A stretch of 64,000 nucleotides of DNA, from the NCBI RefSeq assembly GCF_021347895.1, contig NC_067132.1:29295757-29359756 (forward strand), read 5' to 3'. A program made the translations under genes and the position numbers. This stretch comes from Acanthochromis polyacanthus (Eukaryota; Chordata; Actinopteri; Pomacentridae). Positions 26,481 through 37,491 of this stretch are shown here, one piece after another. Every line of letters starts with the position of its first letter. Within the stretch, counting starts at the first letter, position 1. The notes beneath the pieces are model-generated. The model saw only the letters and a program-made list of their open reading frames with translations. It was not told where the DNA came from and searched no databases.

Positions 26481-27200
26481 CACAACTTTTCCAGCTAAAT
26501 CAACACTTAAAAACCTCATAATCATAAAGTTTGTAGAGTCAACAGTGAAGTGTTTGACTGAATAAATGAGTGATGGAGTTACAGCGTCCTCTGCTGGACA
26601 CAAACTGAAATCATTTATTGTCGTTTCTCCAAGAATGTTTTTATTTTTAATAATAAAGTGACAATAAAACCAGTAGAGGTCACAGACTGTTACAATCATT
26701 GTGTTTTATCAGCATGAAAATATGACATAAAGTCCGATAATCCAGTATTAACACTGATAGTCGAATAATCCATGAAAATACAGACTCCTGATTGTATTTG
26801 AAGCCTCATGTTTGTATTTAGCTCCAATCACACTGAAAGTCTAGTTTGAAATCTGTTCTATGAAAAATCAAGATAAAAAACAAAGAGTCTGTTCCAGTCA
26901 GTGGAGGAAGTCAACTGAAGATGATTTACAGCAAAGAAAAACTCTGAAATAAAACTTAAACATCTATAAAACTGACAATGAACAAAATAATAATAAAAAC
27001 AAGAGAAAAACAATAGTAGTAACAGCAGACAAAAGTGCATCAGTGGCTAGAAATTCACCAGTTAATTATTCATTCAGTGACCCTGAGATCTTCATGTTTC
27101 AGTAAAAGCAGCATTAGATGATGAACAGCGATGATGCAGTCAGTAAGATGGAAAGCTGCTTGTTTTTTTAATAAGTGTTTTTTCTTTCCTTCATATTGTT

Positions 27201-27253
27201 TCAAGGACACAAATATTTTGAATCCTGAGGAAGACGTTTCTCCTGCAGGTCCA
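27201..27253 (-). pseudogene. Former last coding exon of gene 4
   Basis: It follows a good acceptor (ctatttgcag on the minus strand). Joined in phase 1 to the tail exon it continues MDLQEKRLPQDSKYLCP and stops at 27201. The frameshift in the membrane exon makes it untranslated in the sequence as given. Confidence 0.5.
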
Positions 27254-27540
27254 CTGCAAATAGAATGAAATAAAAAATAAATTAATAAAAATAAAACTCA
27301 AAAACCAAAAAGAGTTCTTTGTATATTCTCCTTCTGTGTGAAATTCAGCTTCTAAAGAGCTGAATCTGATCTGATACAACAAAGCATGTTGATGAAAATA
27401 AGTGGTGGAAATGTTCCTGAAACATCCCAGAAAACTAACTTGATGACAACAGTTTTCTCCTTTAACATGTTCCCTCATTTACTGTAGTTCACACAGAGCA
27501 GCACACAAGTTTAATGAAGAACATTTACTTACTGGTTTCA

Positions 27541-30500
27541 TCACTGTCTGTTCTTCTTGTGTTGTTTTCTTGTTGACCTGAGAAATATTCAGAAAACATC
27601 ATCAACACAAACAACAAACAAAAAATACATTCCGAAGTGAAAGAAGAACATCTTCTTACCTTTTTTTCTTTATATAGAAAAGTAGAAGGACGACTCCTAT
27701 TACTACTCCTATTCCTGCTCCTGCTATTAAAGCCCAAGTTTTATCCTTCATCCACTTGACTCCTCCTCCATTGACTGATTTCCCTGAAATATAAAAGATT
27801 CAGTTAATTTTCTGTCTCTGGAAGCTCCATGATGGAGTTTTGTGATCTTTGATGTCTGCAGGTCAAACACATCTTCCAGATAATCAGAGGAACTTTTGCT
27901 GTTTTACCTCCACTTACCTTCACAGAGGTGTCACTTATCAGCGTCTCCTCAGCATTACTGAGTTGACAGGTGTACATTCCCTCCTGCTCTGAAGATAAGT
28001 CCTGCAGTGTGATGTCTCCTGACTCTGACACATCCTTCACCTGCTGCCTCCACTCCTCTGAGACTGTGGAGCTGCCATCAGTCCTGCTCTGCTTCACCAT
28101 CATCTGACTGTGGTTGAATCTCCAAAGCAGGTGAGAGAAGGAAAAGTTGGAGGCAGCGCAGGTGATGATTGTTTCACTTGTTGATCCATTGATAGGAGCT
28201 GAAATGATGGAAGAGAAAAAGACAAGAATGAAGCAAGTCAATAATGTGTGAGTGGATTGTTGAGATGAGATGTTTTCCTCACTGAGTTTCCTCCAAGCAG
28301 CTCTCCTCCTGTTTGTTGGAGTTGTGACGGTGCAGCTGTAGACCAGATCAGTATGACTGTGTGAGAGGATCAGAGAACTACTGATGCTGTAAAGCTGCTC
28401 TTCATTCTGCTGGACTGTGGTTGTGTTGTGGAGGTTGATGTTGGATGGAGGTGTGGTGGACCAGGTGAGCTCAGGTTGAGGGTAGATCCCCTCTGAGCTG
28501 CAGCTCATCCTGTTTTCTACCTGCTGGATGTTCACTTCATGGACTGGAGCTGGAAAAAAAAAAAAAGACAGATAATTTAGGTGTGCAGACAGAGTTAATA
28601 ATGGTTTCAGGTTAGGTTTTATTTTTTTCTCCTACCATGAACTTTTAGGTTGATAACTGACTCCTTGTTTCTGTTGATGGTGCTGATAAAACACTTATAT
28701 CTTCCTTCATCCTGAACCTTCACTCCTGTCAGCTGCAGTGAGGCGTTTCCTCTGGAGATCTGGTCTTTGAACAGTGACGTCCTGTTTCTGTAGATCTGAT
28801 GTTGGTGTCCAAAGTCGTCGTGGTTGCTGTAGTACGAGTGGACACGAAGATTTCTTTTTGTCAACTGAAACCAGTGGATGACGACATGATCAGCGACCTG
28901 GAAGCTGCACAGTAAGATGCATCTCTCCATAAAAACACAGGACACCTCAGTATCTGCAACATCAGGTAAAGACCATGTTAGTGAGAGACTCAGACCTGCA
29001 TCAGAAACACACTTAGATTTAGTTGTTGAGCAGCGTTTGTTCTGTTACTGAGAAATAAGAATTACAACTAAACAATATTACAATAAATTAAAAGGTTAGA
29101 TAAATAAACATTTCCAGATGTTAACTTCAAGAAGTTCAGATTCGTTAATATTTCTGAGATCTGAGGCTGTAAAGAGACGATAGAATCCTAAAACATCTTT
29201 TAAACTACAATTCAATTTTCTTTATGCAGCGCAGATTCCTAACATATATCTTCTCAGTGCTTAGCATGATGAGGTACAGACCTACAAATTATAAACAAAA
29301 ACTACAAATGTAACTAGTAAATAGTAAAGGTTTAACTAGTGGAATATTTATCTCTAATGTTTTGCTGCAGCAGTTTACACCGACTGAAAATCAGATCAAA
29401 TAGAACTTTAGCATTGACTTTATACTTTTTTTAATGAGTTTCCTTGAACAAAGATAAATAACAGTCAGTATGTAAATAAAGATGATCAGGGGGTTTTTCT
29501 GATTGACTAAATGTTGGTTTTTCCATTTGATTTGTTGACAGCAGGAAGAATAGAAAATATAGTAATGAGGTTCATCTTTTCAAATCTAATGTGTCAGATT
29601 TAAGAGATCTATTAGTGGGAGCTGAAGATCATATTCTAAATTCCTAATATAATTAAAATATTTTAATTTGTGTCTGATGAAGAAAAACATTCTCATTTAT
29701 TTCTCTTTTCTTTTCCATGTTTGTTTTCCACCTCTCCTCAACTCCTCCTTTGTTCAGTGATTTTCATCTCAATCAGCTGCTGAGCATTCCTTTCCTTCAT
29801 GTCATCTTTATTCTCTACCAGACAGTTTCACCCACATCGATGTGGGGAAACAAGTGTATTCCTGTCTGCTCCCAATCTTACCTGTATGTCAGTAAATTTA
29901 GACCTGTTCCTTCCAGCTCTCTTTTTACAAGATGAGGACGGAACAGAAAGTGTTTGTTCTCCACATGAGACCAACTCAGAACTCAACTGTTTCAAACTGA
30001 GACTGTAACGAGGAAACGTCAGTTAATTTCATCTATTCTGTTTGTTTTACAGCAGTAAATAAATGATGTCCTGAAAACCAAATCTGAGTCTTCAACACAA
30101 ATATTTGACCCACAAATAAAACTGACTTTTTTCTTTTATACTTACTACTAAATATAGCCACAAATAATGACACAGAATAATTAAATACATTAAATCACAG
30201 CACATCTGTGTGAGACGAAGAAAGGTACAGCAGGTTTTCTGACATCTGACTGAATGTGTCTCTGTTTTGAAGATAAATACTGATGAATAACTAATGAAGT
30301 TACTGCTGTTGTGTGTGTGTGGTTTTTACATCTAAATATGTGACAACATTTTGACTGAGACATACTGGTTTAGTAAAGGAGATAGATTTGTCAATTAAGT
30401 GATCTATGAGACATTTATTGTAAAAACAGATTCTATTTCTGTATTAAAATAAAAAGCAGGAATGTAAAGGCAAATTTTAAACTAAACAAAGCTCTGATAT

Positions 30501-30582
30501 TCCTGCTGTCAGTGTTCGTTCACTCACCTCCTCTGGAAACAGTCAGAATCCACAGAAACATCAGAAACACAGAAACCTTCAT
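27541..30582 (-). CDS. hhla2-like: HHLA2-like B7-family protein, gene 4 (three Ig domains, opposite strand)
   Basis: Exons on the minus strand: leader 30582-30528 (MKVSVFLMFLWILTVSRG), V-like 28995-28636 (second acceptor gives 28953), C-like 28549-28283, third Ig 28198-27908, transmembrane 27783-27660, tail 27577-27541. Spliced length is about 377 residues. It has the V-C-V order known for HHLA2; the third domain has C...LLWRF...EGMYTC. The membrane exon is 124 bp instead of a length keeping phase 1, because the lysine run has seven A where relatives have six. The tail then reads a short basic sequence to TGA at 27541 rather than the acidic tail of its relatives. In the third Ig exon AAGGTAAGT creates an extra donor-like site. 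It is the only gene in this orientation. Confidence 0.8.
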
Positions 30583-31752
30583 CCTGGTCAGAATCCTGAT
30601 TAATGTTACAGCAAAGACTGAACTTTAGATTCTGTTGCTGTGAGACGTTCAGTCATCCTGACACAAACTCTGAGAAAAGATCTGTGAGAACAAGCAGGTA
30701 AAGTCTACTTCAGACAGAGAGGTGAGCGTCTACCTGGATTTACTGGTCTGTCATCAGATACATCATGATGTAACGCCCAGCGTCCTGATGTGCTGTGCTC
30801 AATGAATGAAGAAGAAAAAAAAACCCACAAGCCTGCTGAGGTGAAGAGGAGAGGTGGAGTCTTTTTGTTCACATAACTGACATTCTGTTGTGTCACCCAT
30901 AAAGGCAGCAGATGAAGGTTTGATCTGCTGACAGATGGTTTAGAGTTGTGGTGAGGAGTCTGGATAGAGCAGGAAAGCAGATCTGAACAAACTCAGAGAA
31001 GATGAAGGTAGAAGTTTTGATTCCTGTCATTAGCTTGAAGAGCTCAGATATTTACCAGCTTTTCTCCTCTTTCTGTTCCTGTTTCTGTCTCTAACTGTGG
31101 TTGATCATCTGTTACTAACTCAATCTCTTTAATGTGAACAAGCTCACATCAGGCTGAAACTCCATTAAAGTCACTGAGTTGACAACCAGCTTCATCAGAC
31201 TGTTTATTCTGACTGCAGCTGTTGGGTTCTTTCATGAAAAGATCTCCTGGATATGTTGAACCTGCTTCTTAGTGCAGAACTCAGACCTCTGATGTTGAAT
31301 TCTGAGGTTTCCATGTGGTCAGACTTGATCTCATGTTACATTTAGATGGTGGATTACTGATATTATCTTTTAAAACAGGAACCATCATCTGAGCTCAGCG
31401 GCCTTAAACTTTATCATTCATTCATGTGATTTCTTCAAAACGACAGACTGCAAAGTATCATGGTTAAAATGTGGAACATGAAATACAGAACAGAAAATCA
31501 TTAGATGACAGCTTTTTGACTGCAGTCTCGACAAACAAACCAATGTGCAGCTTGGTAGGAGACTTTGACATAACAGAAACAATGAAGTGTGCCTTTGAAA
31601 CTCGGCCTCATGAATGCGGTTCATCTCTGGTCACAGTTTCTCTATTTGAAGTTTCACTTTGTAACTGGAAACATGTTGACAGCAGGACTCTAAATATCTT
31701 TTTTTACCATCAAGATCTGTTCTGAAACATGAAATAATCAGGATTGATCAGG
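30583..31752. other. Divergent intergenic region between genes 4 and 5
   Basis: The leaders of genes 4 and 5 face away from each other across about 1.2 kb, so promoters of both should lie here. The right part (from about 30930) repeats the 5' flank of gene 3. No TATA box could be assigned with confidence. Confidence 0.5.
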
Positions 31753-34700
31753 ATGAAGGATTGTGTGTTTCTCATGTTCCTGTGGATTCTGACTGATTCC
31801 AGAGGAGGTGAGTGAAAACTTTCTTCCCTTCAGAAGTTTCTTAATGTTATTTTCGATACATCAGTTTATTGTGTTTCACAGTAAATGTCTCTTATTTCAC
31901 AAAACTTCTCTAAAAACAAAAACTCTCAAAGTGTTGTATCATGATTCACAGAGTAGAACCCAAGCAGCAGCGCAGACGGGTGGGTGAAATTCATAAAGAT
32001 TTAATGAAACAAGAATATAGGAACAGGAAAAACACTTAACAACGAAGGCAGGGGAATTCAACGGGAAGGAGGAAAATAACTAAACTAAACCAAGGGCGGA
32101 CCCGAAGGCCGAAGTAAACTAAACGAAATTAAAAGGGAAGGGGGCTTACCGAGTCCGGGGAGAAGAAGAAGGAAGAGGCGGCGGGGGGGAGCTGTCCGAG
32201 ATAGTGGGGGGGATTGAGTGGAGCGGACCAGATCATCAGAGAGGCGACGGGTCCTGAAGAGCAGGAATGTAATGGCGATAATCCAATAATTAAACAGAGT
32301 CCGGGAAAAGGGCGTGTAACAAGGAGGGAGAGACGGTGAGCAGGATCGAGCAGTGAGTCCGTGTTGGCGCCAGCTGTGTTGGAGAGCACAGCCGCTTGTC
32401 ATTCAGTTGACGAGCTGGAGGAGGAGGGCGTGACATGTTGTCACTGTCAAAGAAGTTCAAATGTCAAACCTGGAATCTGTAATGGGGCTTTAAAAAGGGT
32501 GAGCTGTCACAGAGTATATTAAATTATTCTGGATCATTTATTAGTGTATTTGCTGGTAAGTATTTGTTAAAAATGACATTTCTTTGTGGGTCAGGTATTT
32601 GTATTGAAGGATCAGATTTGGTCCTCAGGAATCCATTTATTTACTGCTGATAAACAGAATAGATTAAATTAACTGATGTTTCCTTGTTATAGTCTCAGTT
32701 TTAAACAGTTGAGCTCTGAGTTGGTCTGAAGAACTGTAGAGAAACTGTTCTTATCTCGCTCTGTAAAATGAGAACAAAGGGAAATGTTCCTGTGGTTCAC
32801 AAACATTTAAAATAGAAACTACCAGACTGCAGCAAACAGTAACGTGTTTCCCACATGAAGGTGTGCAGAACTGATGAGTCAAAAAAATAAAACTTCGTTT
32901 ACATTCAACACTCACACTATGACTGGTGTTCATCTTTGGACAGAAAGGAGGTTTTTGATTCATCCAAGGATGATTTATCAGCACTCAAGAAGGAGATTTA
33001 AATTCTGATAAAATAACGACACACAATATAGCACTGTTTAGTTGCAGTTACAGCAAACAGGACCTGGTTTCTCACATGAAGGTACTGATGAGATAAAACA
33101 GTTCTTTTCTCACACTTCAGTGGGTTAAAGATAACTATAGTTTACAGCTGAAGACATCAGAACTGTTTCTAACAAATAAAACTTCATTTATATTCAACTC
33201 ACACTATGACTGTTGTTCATCTTTGGACAGAAATTAAGTTTTTGATTCATTTGATGATGAAAGAGGATTTATCAGCTCAATGTTCTGAAATTTACTGAAT
33301 ATCTGATCAAGGAGGAGATTTAAATTCTGATAAAATGCTGAACAAATTAAATAACACACAACATAGCACTGTTTAGTTGAAGTTATTATTTCTCAGTAAA
33401 AGAACAAACGCTGCTCAACAACTAAATCTAAGTGTGTTTCTGATGCAGGTCTGAGTCTCTCACTAACATGGTCTTTACCTGATGTTGCAGATACTGAGGT
33501 GTCCTGTGTTTTTATGGAGAGATGCATCTTACCGTGCAGCTTCCAGGTCGATACTCAAGTCATCATCTACTGGATTCAGATGAAAGGACTTCATGTCCAC
33601 TCGTTCTACAACAACCGGGACCTGCTTGGATATCAGCACCAGATCTACAGAAACAGGACGTCACTGTTCAAGGACCAGATCTCCAGAGGAAACGCCTCAC
33701 TGCAGCTGACAGGAGTGAAGGTTCAGGATGAAGGAAGATACAGATGTCGCATCGACACTTTCAGTGAAATCAATGATTCAATTATCAATGTCAAAGTTGA
33801 CGGTATGAGAAAAATACAGAAAAACATCAATTCATTTTATTTAACCTGGAATGATTAGTAACTGTCCCTGCATCTAAATTCTCCCCTTTTCCAGCTCCAG
33901 TCCATGAAGTGAACATCCAGCAGGTAGAAAACAGGATGAGCTGCAGCTCAGAGGGGATCTACCCTCAACCTGAGCTCACCTGGTCCACCACACCTCCATC
34001 CAACATCAACCTCCACAACACAACCACAGTCCAGCAGAATGAAGAGCAGCTTTACAGCATCAGTAGTTCTCTGATCCTCTCACACAGTCACACTGATCTG
34101 GTCTACAGCTGCACCGTCAGAACCCGCAGAAACAGCTGGACGACCACTCTGACTAGAACAAGTAAGTGGACTTATGTTCAGAGCAGGAGGGAATGTACAC
34201 CTGTCAACTCAGTAATGCTGAGGAGACGCTGATAAGTGACACCTCTGTGAAGATAAGTGGAGGTAAAACAGCAAAAGTTCCTCTGATTATCTGGAAGATG
34301 TGTTTGACCTGCAGACATCAAAGATCACAAAACTCCATCATGGAGCTTCCAGAGACAGAAAATTAACTGAATCTTTTATATTTCAGGGAATTCAGTAAAT
34401 GTTGAAGAAATCAAGTGGATGATGGATAAAACTACTTGGGCTTTAATAGCAGCATTTGCAGCAACAGTATTTGCAATTGGCATTCTACTGTACTGTAGAA
34501 AGAATAAAGGTAAGAAGATGTTCTGAATTTAATTTGGAACTCATTTGTTGTTTGTGGTGATTTTCTGGACTTTGAATGTTTCTGAATGAAACCAGTAAGT
34601 AAATGTTCTTTGTTAAACTTGTGTGCTGCTCTGTGTGAACTACAGTAAATGAGGGAACATGTTAAAGGAGAAAACTGTTGTCATCAAGTTAGTTTTCTGG

Positions 34701-35018
34701 GATGTTTCAGGAACATTTCCACCACTTATTTTCTACAACATGCTTTGTTGTATCAGCTAAGATGATGATCTCAGTCAGAGTTCAACAACATCCATGAAAT
34801 GAAAACATTAAAGTCACTGAAATGAGGAGAAAACAGAAAATCACATGAAGGAGTCAGGATTGATGAGAAGATTCATTTTACACTACAGACTAAAAAAGAA
34901 TAAACAAGGAACTATTTTGGTTCTTATGTTGATCTGTTTTGGGGCTGAACTGTATTCTATTTTAGTTTCAGAATCATTTGTGATGATAAAAATGCGGGGA
35001 GACCTGAAACAGTGCTGA
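31753..35018 (+). CDS. hhla2-like: HHLA2-like B7-family protein, gene 5 (two Ig domains)
   Basis: Exons: leader 31753-31807 (MKDCVFLMFLWILTDSRG), V-like 33449-33802 (second acceptor 33491), C-like 33895-34161, transmembrane 34387-34509, last 34972-35018 (TGA). The frame closes exactly, about 281 residues. The V exon, membrane exon and 3' flank are nearly those of gene 7 (shared F-G loop with SEINDS, shared helix exon starting GNSVNVEEIKWM). Gene 7 keeps the third Ig exon, while gene 5 has the 95-bp stump seen in genes 1 to 3. The usual tail exon is skipped because its acceptor and most of its length are gone near 34590. The first intron carries a 498-bp insertion. Confidence 0.82.
31938..32435. 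mobile_element. 498-bp insertion in intron 1 of gene 5
   Basis: Comparison with the same intron of gene 3 shows an extra segment bounded by the direct repeat TGTTGT (31932-31937 and 32436-32441). It is richer in G and C and purine-biased, with no coding I recognise. The family is not identified. Confidence 0.6.
34168..34262 (+). pseudogene. 95-bp stump of the third Ig exon, gene 5
   Basis: Identical breakpoint to genes 1, 2 and 3, although gene 5 is otherwise the sister of gene 7, which has the whole exon. Confidence 0.75.
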
Positions 35019-36181
35019 AAACCTGAAGAACACAGTTAAACCACCATCAGATGAACTTCAGTCCAGTCTGTGAGGTTTGACTGCTCTGATGAATGTTTGT
35101 TGAAATCCCGTCTTTGGAGAACAAGTGGAGACAAACAGGATAAATGAGCCTCTGTACCAGTGACTGAAGGATAAACGCTGCTGTGATGTTTTAAAGTCTT
35201 CATTAGTGGGTACCTGAAGCCATAAGAAGACTGAGAATGTAGTTGTTTTTTTTTACAGTGGTGACCTGAAAGAACCTCTGGAAACCTTTAAGTGGGACAA
35301 CTAAACCAAAGGAGTTCAGTTCTGCTGTTGTAAACAGACTGGTTGTCATGATTTAAACTGATGTACTTTATTATTGGACAGTATTTATAGTAGAGCACAG
35401 ATTATAGTGTTTCTGAAGTACAAGATTCAGTGTGATCAGTATAAGTAATGAAGTATTATTGTGTTACATGTCAGGATGGATTTATATAGAGGAAATATCT
35501 TTGATTGAAATTATTTTCATTATTTTTATACCAAGAAAACATTTAAAACTCAGGCATTTTCTGCTCCATGATTGCTTCCTTCTCCAAACTGCAGTTTTTC
35601 TTGTGTGACTTTATTTTCTGTGTAAATAGTTTGTCAGACATGAAGCAGCTGCTGTGTTTCCAGTTTGTGTCCTGCAGGGGGCGCTGGAAGCTCAGTCATT
35701 GATTTCCATGTGTGGAAAGTGAAAGAGTTAAAGGGAGAAAAAGATCAGTGCTGTCAGTGTGTGGAGCTGAATGGAAATAAACTACAGAGCTCATATTCTC
35801 TGGAATCAACAAACACTGAGGATTCATTCTGTGTTTTAACAGTTTTTCACAGCAGTGGAGGAAGAACTGCTTTGTTGGATCAGTTCTTTGTTGATTTTCA
35901 TTTAATGAAGAAGAAAAATCCAGAAAATCTCCAAGTTTTCCTTCAGAGATCTGTCTTAGAAACCTACATGAAATCCATTTCTTCTTCAAAATCTACTGAA
36001 ATTTTTGGTGTTAAATATTCTTTGAGATTTTTGAAAATCAGGTTTTTCACCTTTTAAAGTCTGATTTCTGCTGTTCTTCTGTGTTTTATGAAGATAACAT
36101 TAACTGAGATGGTTCAGTCCCAAACTTCTGCACTTGAATCAAACAACGTCTGGAATTGTGTTTTTCTCTGAACTTTGGATG
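35019..36181. other. 3' flank of gene 5, duplicated downstream of gene 7
   Basis: Nearly identical to 62357-63519. It contains a 130-codon open frame (35665-36057) with a twin at 63003-63395. That frame has no ATG in good context and lies in what looks like 3' untranslated sequence, so it is not called as a gene. Confidence 0.6.
35671..35687 (+). promoter_or_regulatory. CTCF-like motif
   Basis: CCTGCAGGGGGCGCTGG matches the CTCF core. The same site recurs at 63009 in the duplicated flank. Confidence 0.35.
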
Positions 36182-36187
36182 TTGGTG
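36182..36187. repeat. Left target-site duplication TTGGTG
   Basis: Exact 6-bp copy of 42372-42377. The unoccupied site at 63520-63525 has a single TTGGTG between the same flanks. Confidence 0.9.
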
Positions 36188-36258
36188 AGAGAGAGGATCT
36201 AACCACAATGTGTCAAAATTTGATGGATCTTTTGTTCACTGGGCGAACAAAAGGAAAC

Positions 36259-36588
36259 ATGAGGTCAGCATAAATTAGCATAAATTAAGCAAGCAATGAG
36301 GTCAGCATAAATTAGCATAAATTAAGCAAGCAATGAGGTCAGCATAAATTAAGCAAGCAATGAGGTCAGCATAAATTAGCATAAATTAAGCGAGCAATGA
36401 GGTCAGCATAAATTAGCATAAATTAAGCAAGCAATGAGGTCAGCATAAATTAGCATAAATTAAGCAAGCAATGAGGTCAGCATAAATTAAGCAAGCAATG
36501 AGGTCAGCATAAATTAGCATAAATTAAGCGAGCAATGAGGTCAGCATAAATTAAGCGAGCAATGAGGTCAGCATAAATTAAGCAAGCA
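36259..36588 (+). repeat. Tandem array of 37- and 27-bp units, left arm
   Basis: Ten contiguous units starting ATGAGGTCAGCATAAATT: six long (37 bp, with an extra 10-bp AGCATAAATT-type step) and four short (27 bp). The order long-long-short-long(G variant) occurs twice, giving a higher-order repeat of 138 bp. A degenerate unit follows at 36589. There are no spacers between units. Confidence 0.92.
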
Positions 36589-36625
36589 ATGACATCATCA
36601 TAAATTTGCATAAATTAAGAAAGAA

Positions 36626-36666
36626 ACTACTACTACTACTACTACTATTACTACTACTATTACTAG
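36626..36666 (+). repeat. (CTA)n microsatellite before ORF1
   Basis: CTA/TTA trinucleotide run between the array and ORF1, mirrored at about 41867-41907. Confidence 0.9.
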
Positions 36667-36686
36667 TTGAAGGTGCACTCACCAAC

Positions 36687-37382
36687 ATGTTTGCGAAAAA
36701 GAGTCCCGACGGAGCATCGATGATCAGCGAGACGGTTGTGACTATTTTGCAAAACTCTAAGGCTACCCCTGATCGTCCAACGAAGACTGCGGTGTATGTG
36801 CGGCGGACTCAGAAGCCACCATCTGAGTCTTTACACGAAGAGTGGTCTTTGGAGCCTTATGGAGGTCGCGGTAGCTGGGGTTATGTGTTCAAGTATGAGA
36901 CGGGGGAATTGTGTTTGTATCAGCGGGATGAAGGTGAAGCATTGGGGGGTGCGATGTTGCAGGTTACGCTGTCTTCCACCGACTGGGCGGTGTTACAGCT
37001 GACTAACCCTATGAGTTACCCGCATGGAGTACCCTCTCCTGTGGAAAAGCGAGTGTGCGGTGTTGGGCCTTGCTCCGATGAGTTTTCTGCAATTTGGTTG
37101 GCAAAAACTTCGGGTCCCTGCCGTACTTACTATCGCGCCCGTTACACTGGAAGCGGTGGTTTTCTTTCTCCTAGCGAGTGCCAGAAGAATAAGGAAAAGG
37201 ACAATTTTGTCCTGGAAACTTTCAGCTCAGGGTGTGGAGTTTACCACACCGTGCTAGTTCTACCAATGACGGCTTGGAATGTGAAGACAAGTGAGATGAG
37301 GGATAAAATTAATTCACTCTTTCACAGTTGTCGTGATTGGAAGGATACTCTGATGACGAAAAGAGCTCACACAATGTGCTAG
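36687..37382 (+). CDS. Palindrome ORF1, left copy (231 aa, unknown function)
   Basis: Start chosen at the ATG at 36687 (AACATG context). The frame is open further upstream, but only across a CTA trinucleotide run that would read as polyleucine and has no ATG. The product has eight cysteines (including CGVGPC at about residues 114-119) and a central part rich in Gly, Tyr and Trp that suggests a beta-rich fold. There is no membrane segment after the chosen start. I do not recognise the family. It is the outermost gene of the arm, 109 bp before ORF2 and on the same strand. Both copies in the palindrome have the same length and sequence as far as I can compare, so the frame is probably translated or was until recently. 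Confidence 0.6.
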   Translation: MFAKKSPDGASMISETVVTILQNSKATPDRPTKTAVYVRRTQKPPSESLHEEWSLEPYGGRGSWGYVFKYETGELCLYQRDEGEALGGAMLQVTLSSTDWAVLQLTNPMSYPHGVPSPVEKRVCGVGPCSDEFSAIWLAKTSGPCRTYYRARYTGSGGFLSPSECQKNKEKDNFVLETFSSGCGVYHTVLVLPMTAWNVKTSEMRDKINSLFHSCRDWKDTLMTKRAHTMC

Positions 37383-37406
37383 ACCACGCCTTACTTGAAG
37401 GCTCGT

Positions 37407-37414
37407 TATAAAAG
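37407..37414 (+). promoter_or_regulatory. TATA box upstream of ORF2/ORF3, left arm
   Basis: TATAAAAG, 78 bp before the ORF2 start codon and 25 bp after the end of ORF1. It is the best core-promoter signal in the element and would drive ORF2 plus the closely linked ORF3. Confidence 0.55.
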
Positions 37415-37491
37415 AGAGAGAGAAATTTGCATCCGAAACCAGACTGGCCACTACATTCCCAGGTGAAACCCGCCATTAAAGAGAAAAAAAA

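Larger units (their letters stand above)
23121..27200. other. Intergenic region between genes 3 and 4
   Basis: No gene found. It holds a purine-rich repeat-like segment at about 24400-24900, and a block at about 24890-25210 that recurs inverted at 58100-58440. There is a CTCF-like motif near 25813, and a degenerate tandem array of TTTTGTGTCTC/TTTGTGGTC units at about 26300-26480. Long open frames here are low-complexity Ser/Leu readings. Confidence 0.5.

Noticed and set aside
28298..28535. Single-exon 243-codon gene (minus strand) and its twin at 60976-61707
   Set aside because: It is a read-through of the C exon, an 84-bp open intron, the third Ig exon and the start of the next intron, ending shortly after.
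35665..36057. 130-codon gene with an identical twin at 63003-63395
   Set aside because: It lies in duplicated 3' flank, lacks a credible start codon and recognisable features, and the twin is explained by the duplication.
36259..36588. CRISPR-like repeat array
   Set aside because: Units are contiguous with no spacers, and the window is vertebrate DNA.
36606..36686. Polyleucine signal peptide at the N-terminus of ORF1
   Set aside because: It comes from reading a CTA microsatellite, has no ATG, and is preceded by tandem-array sequence.
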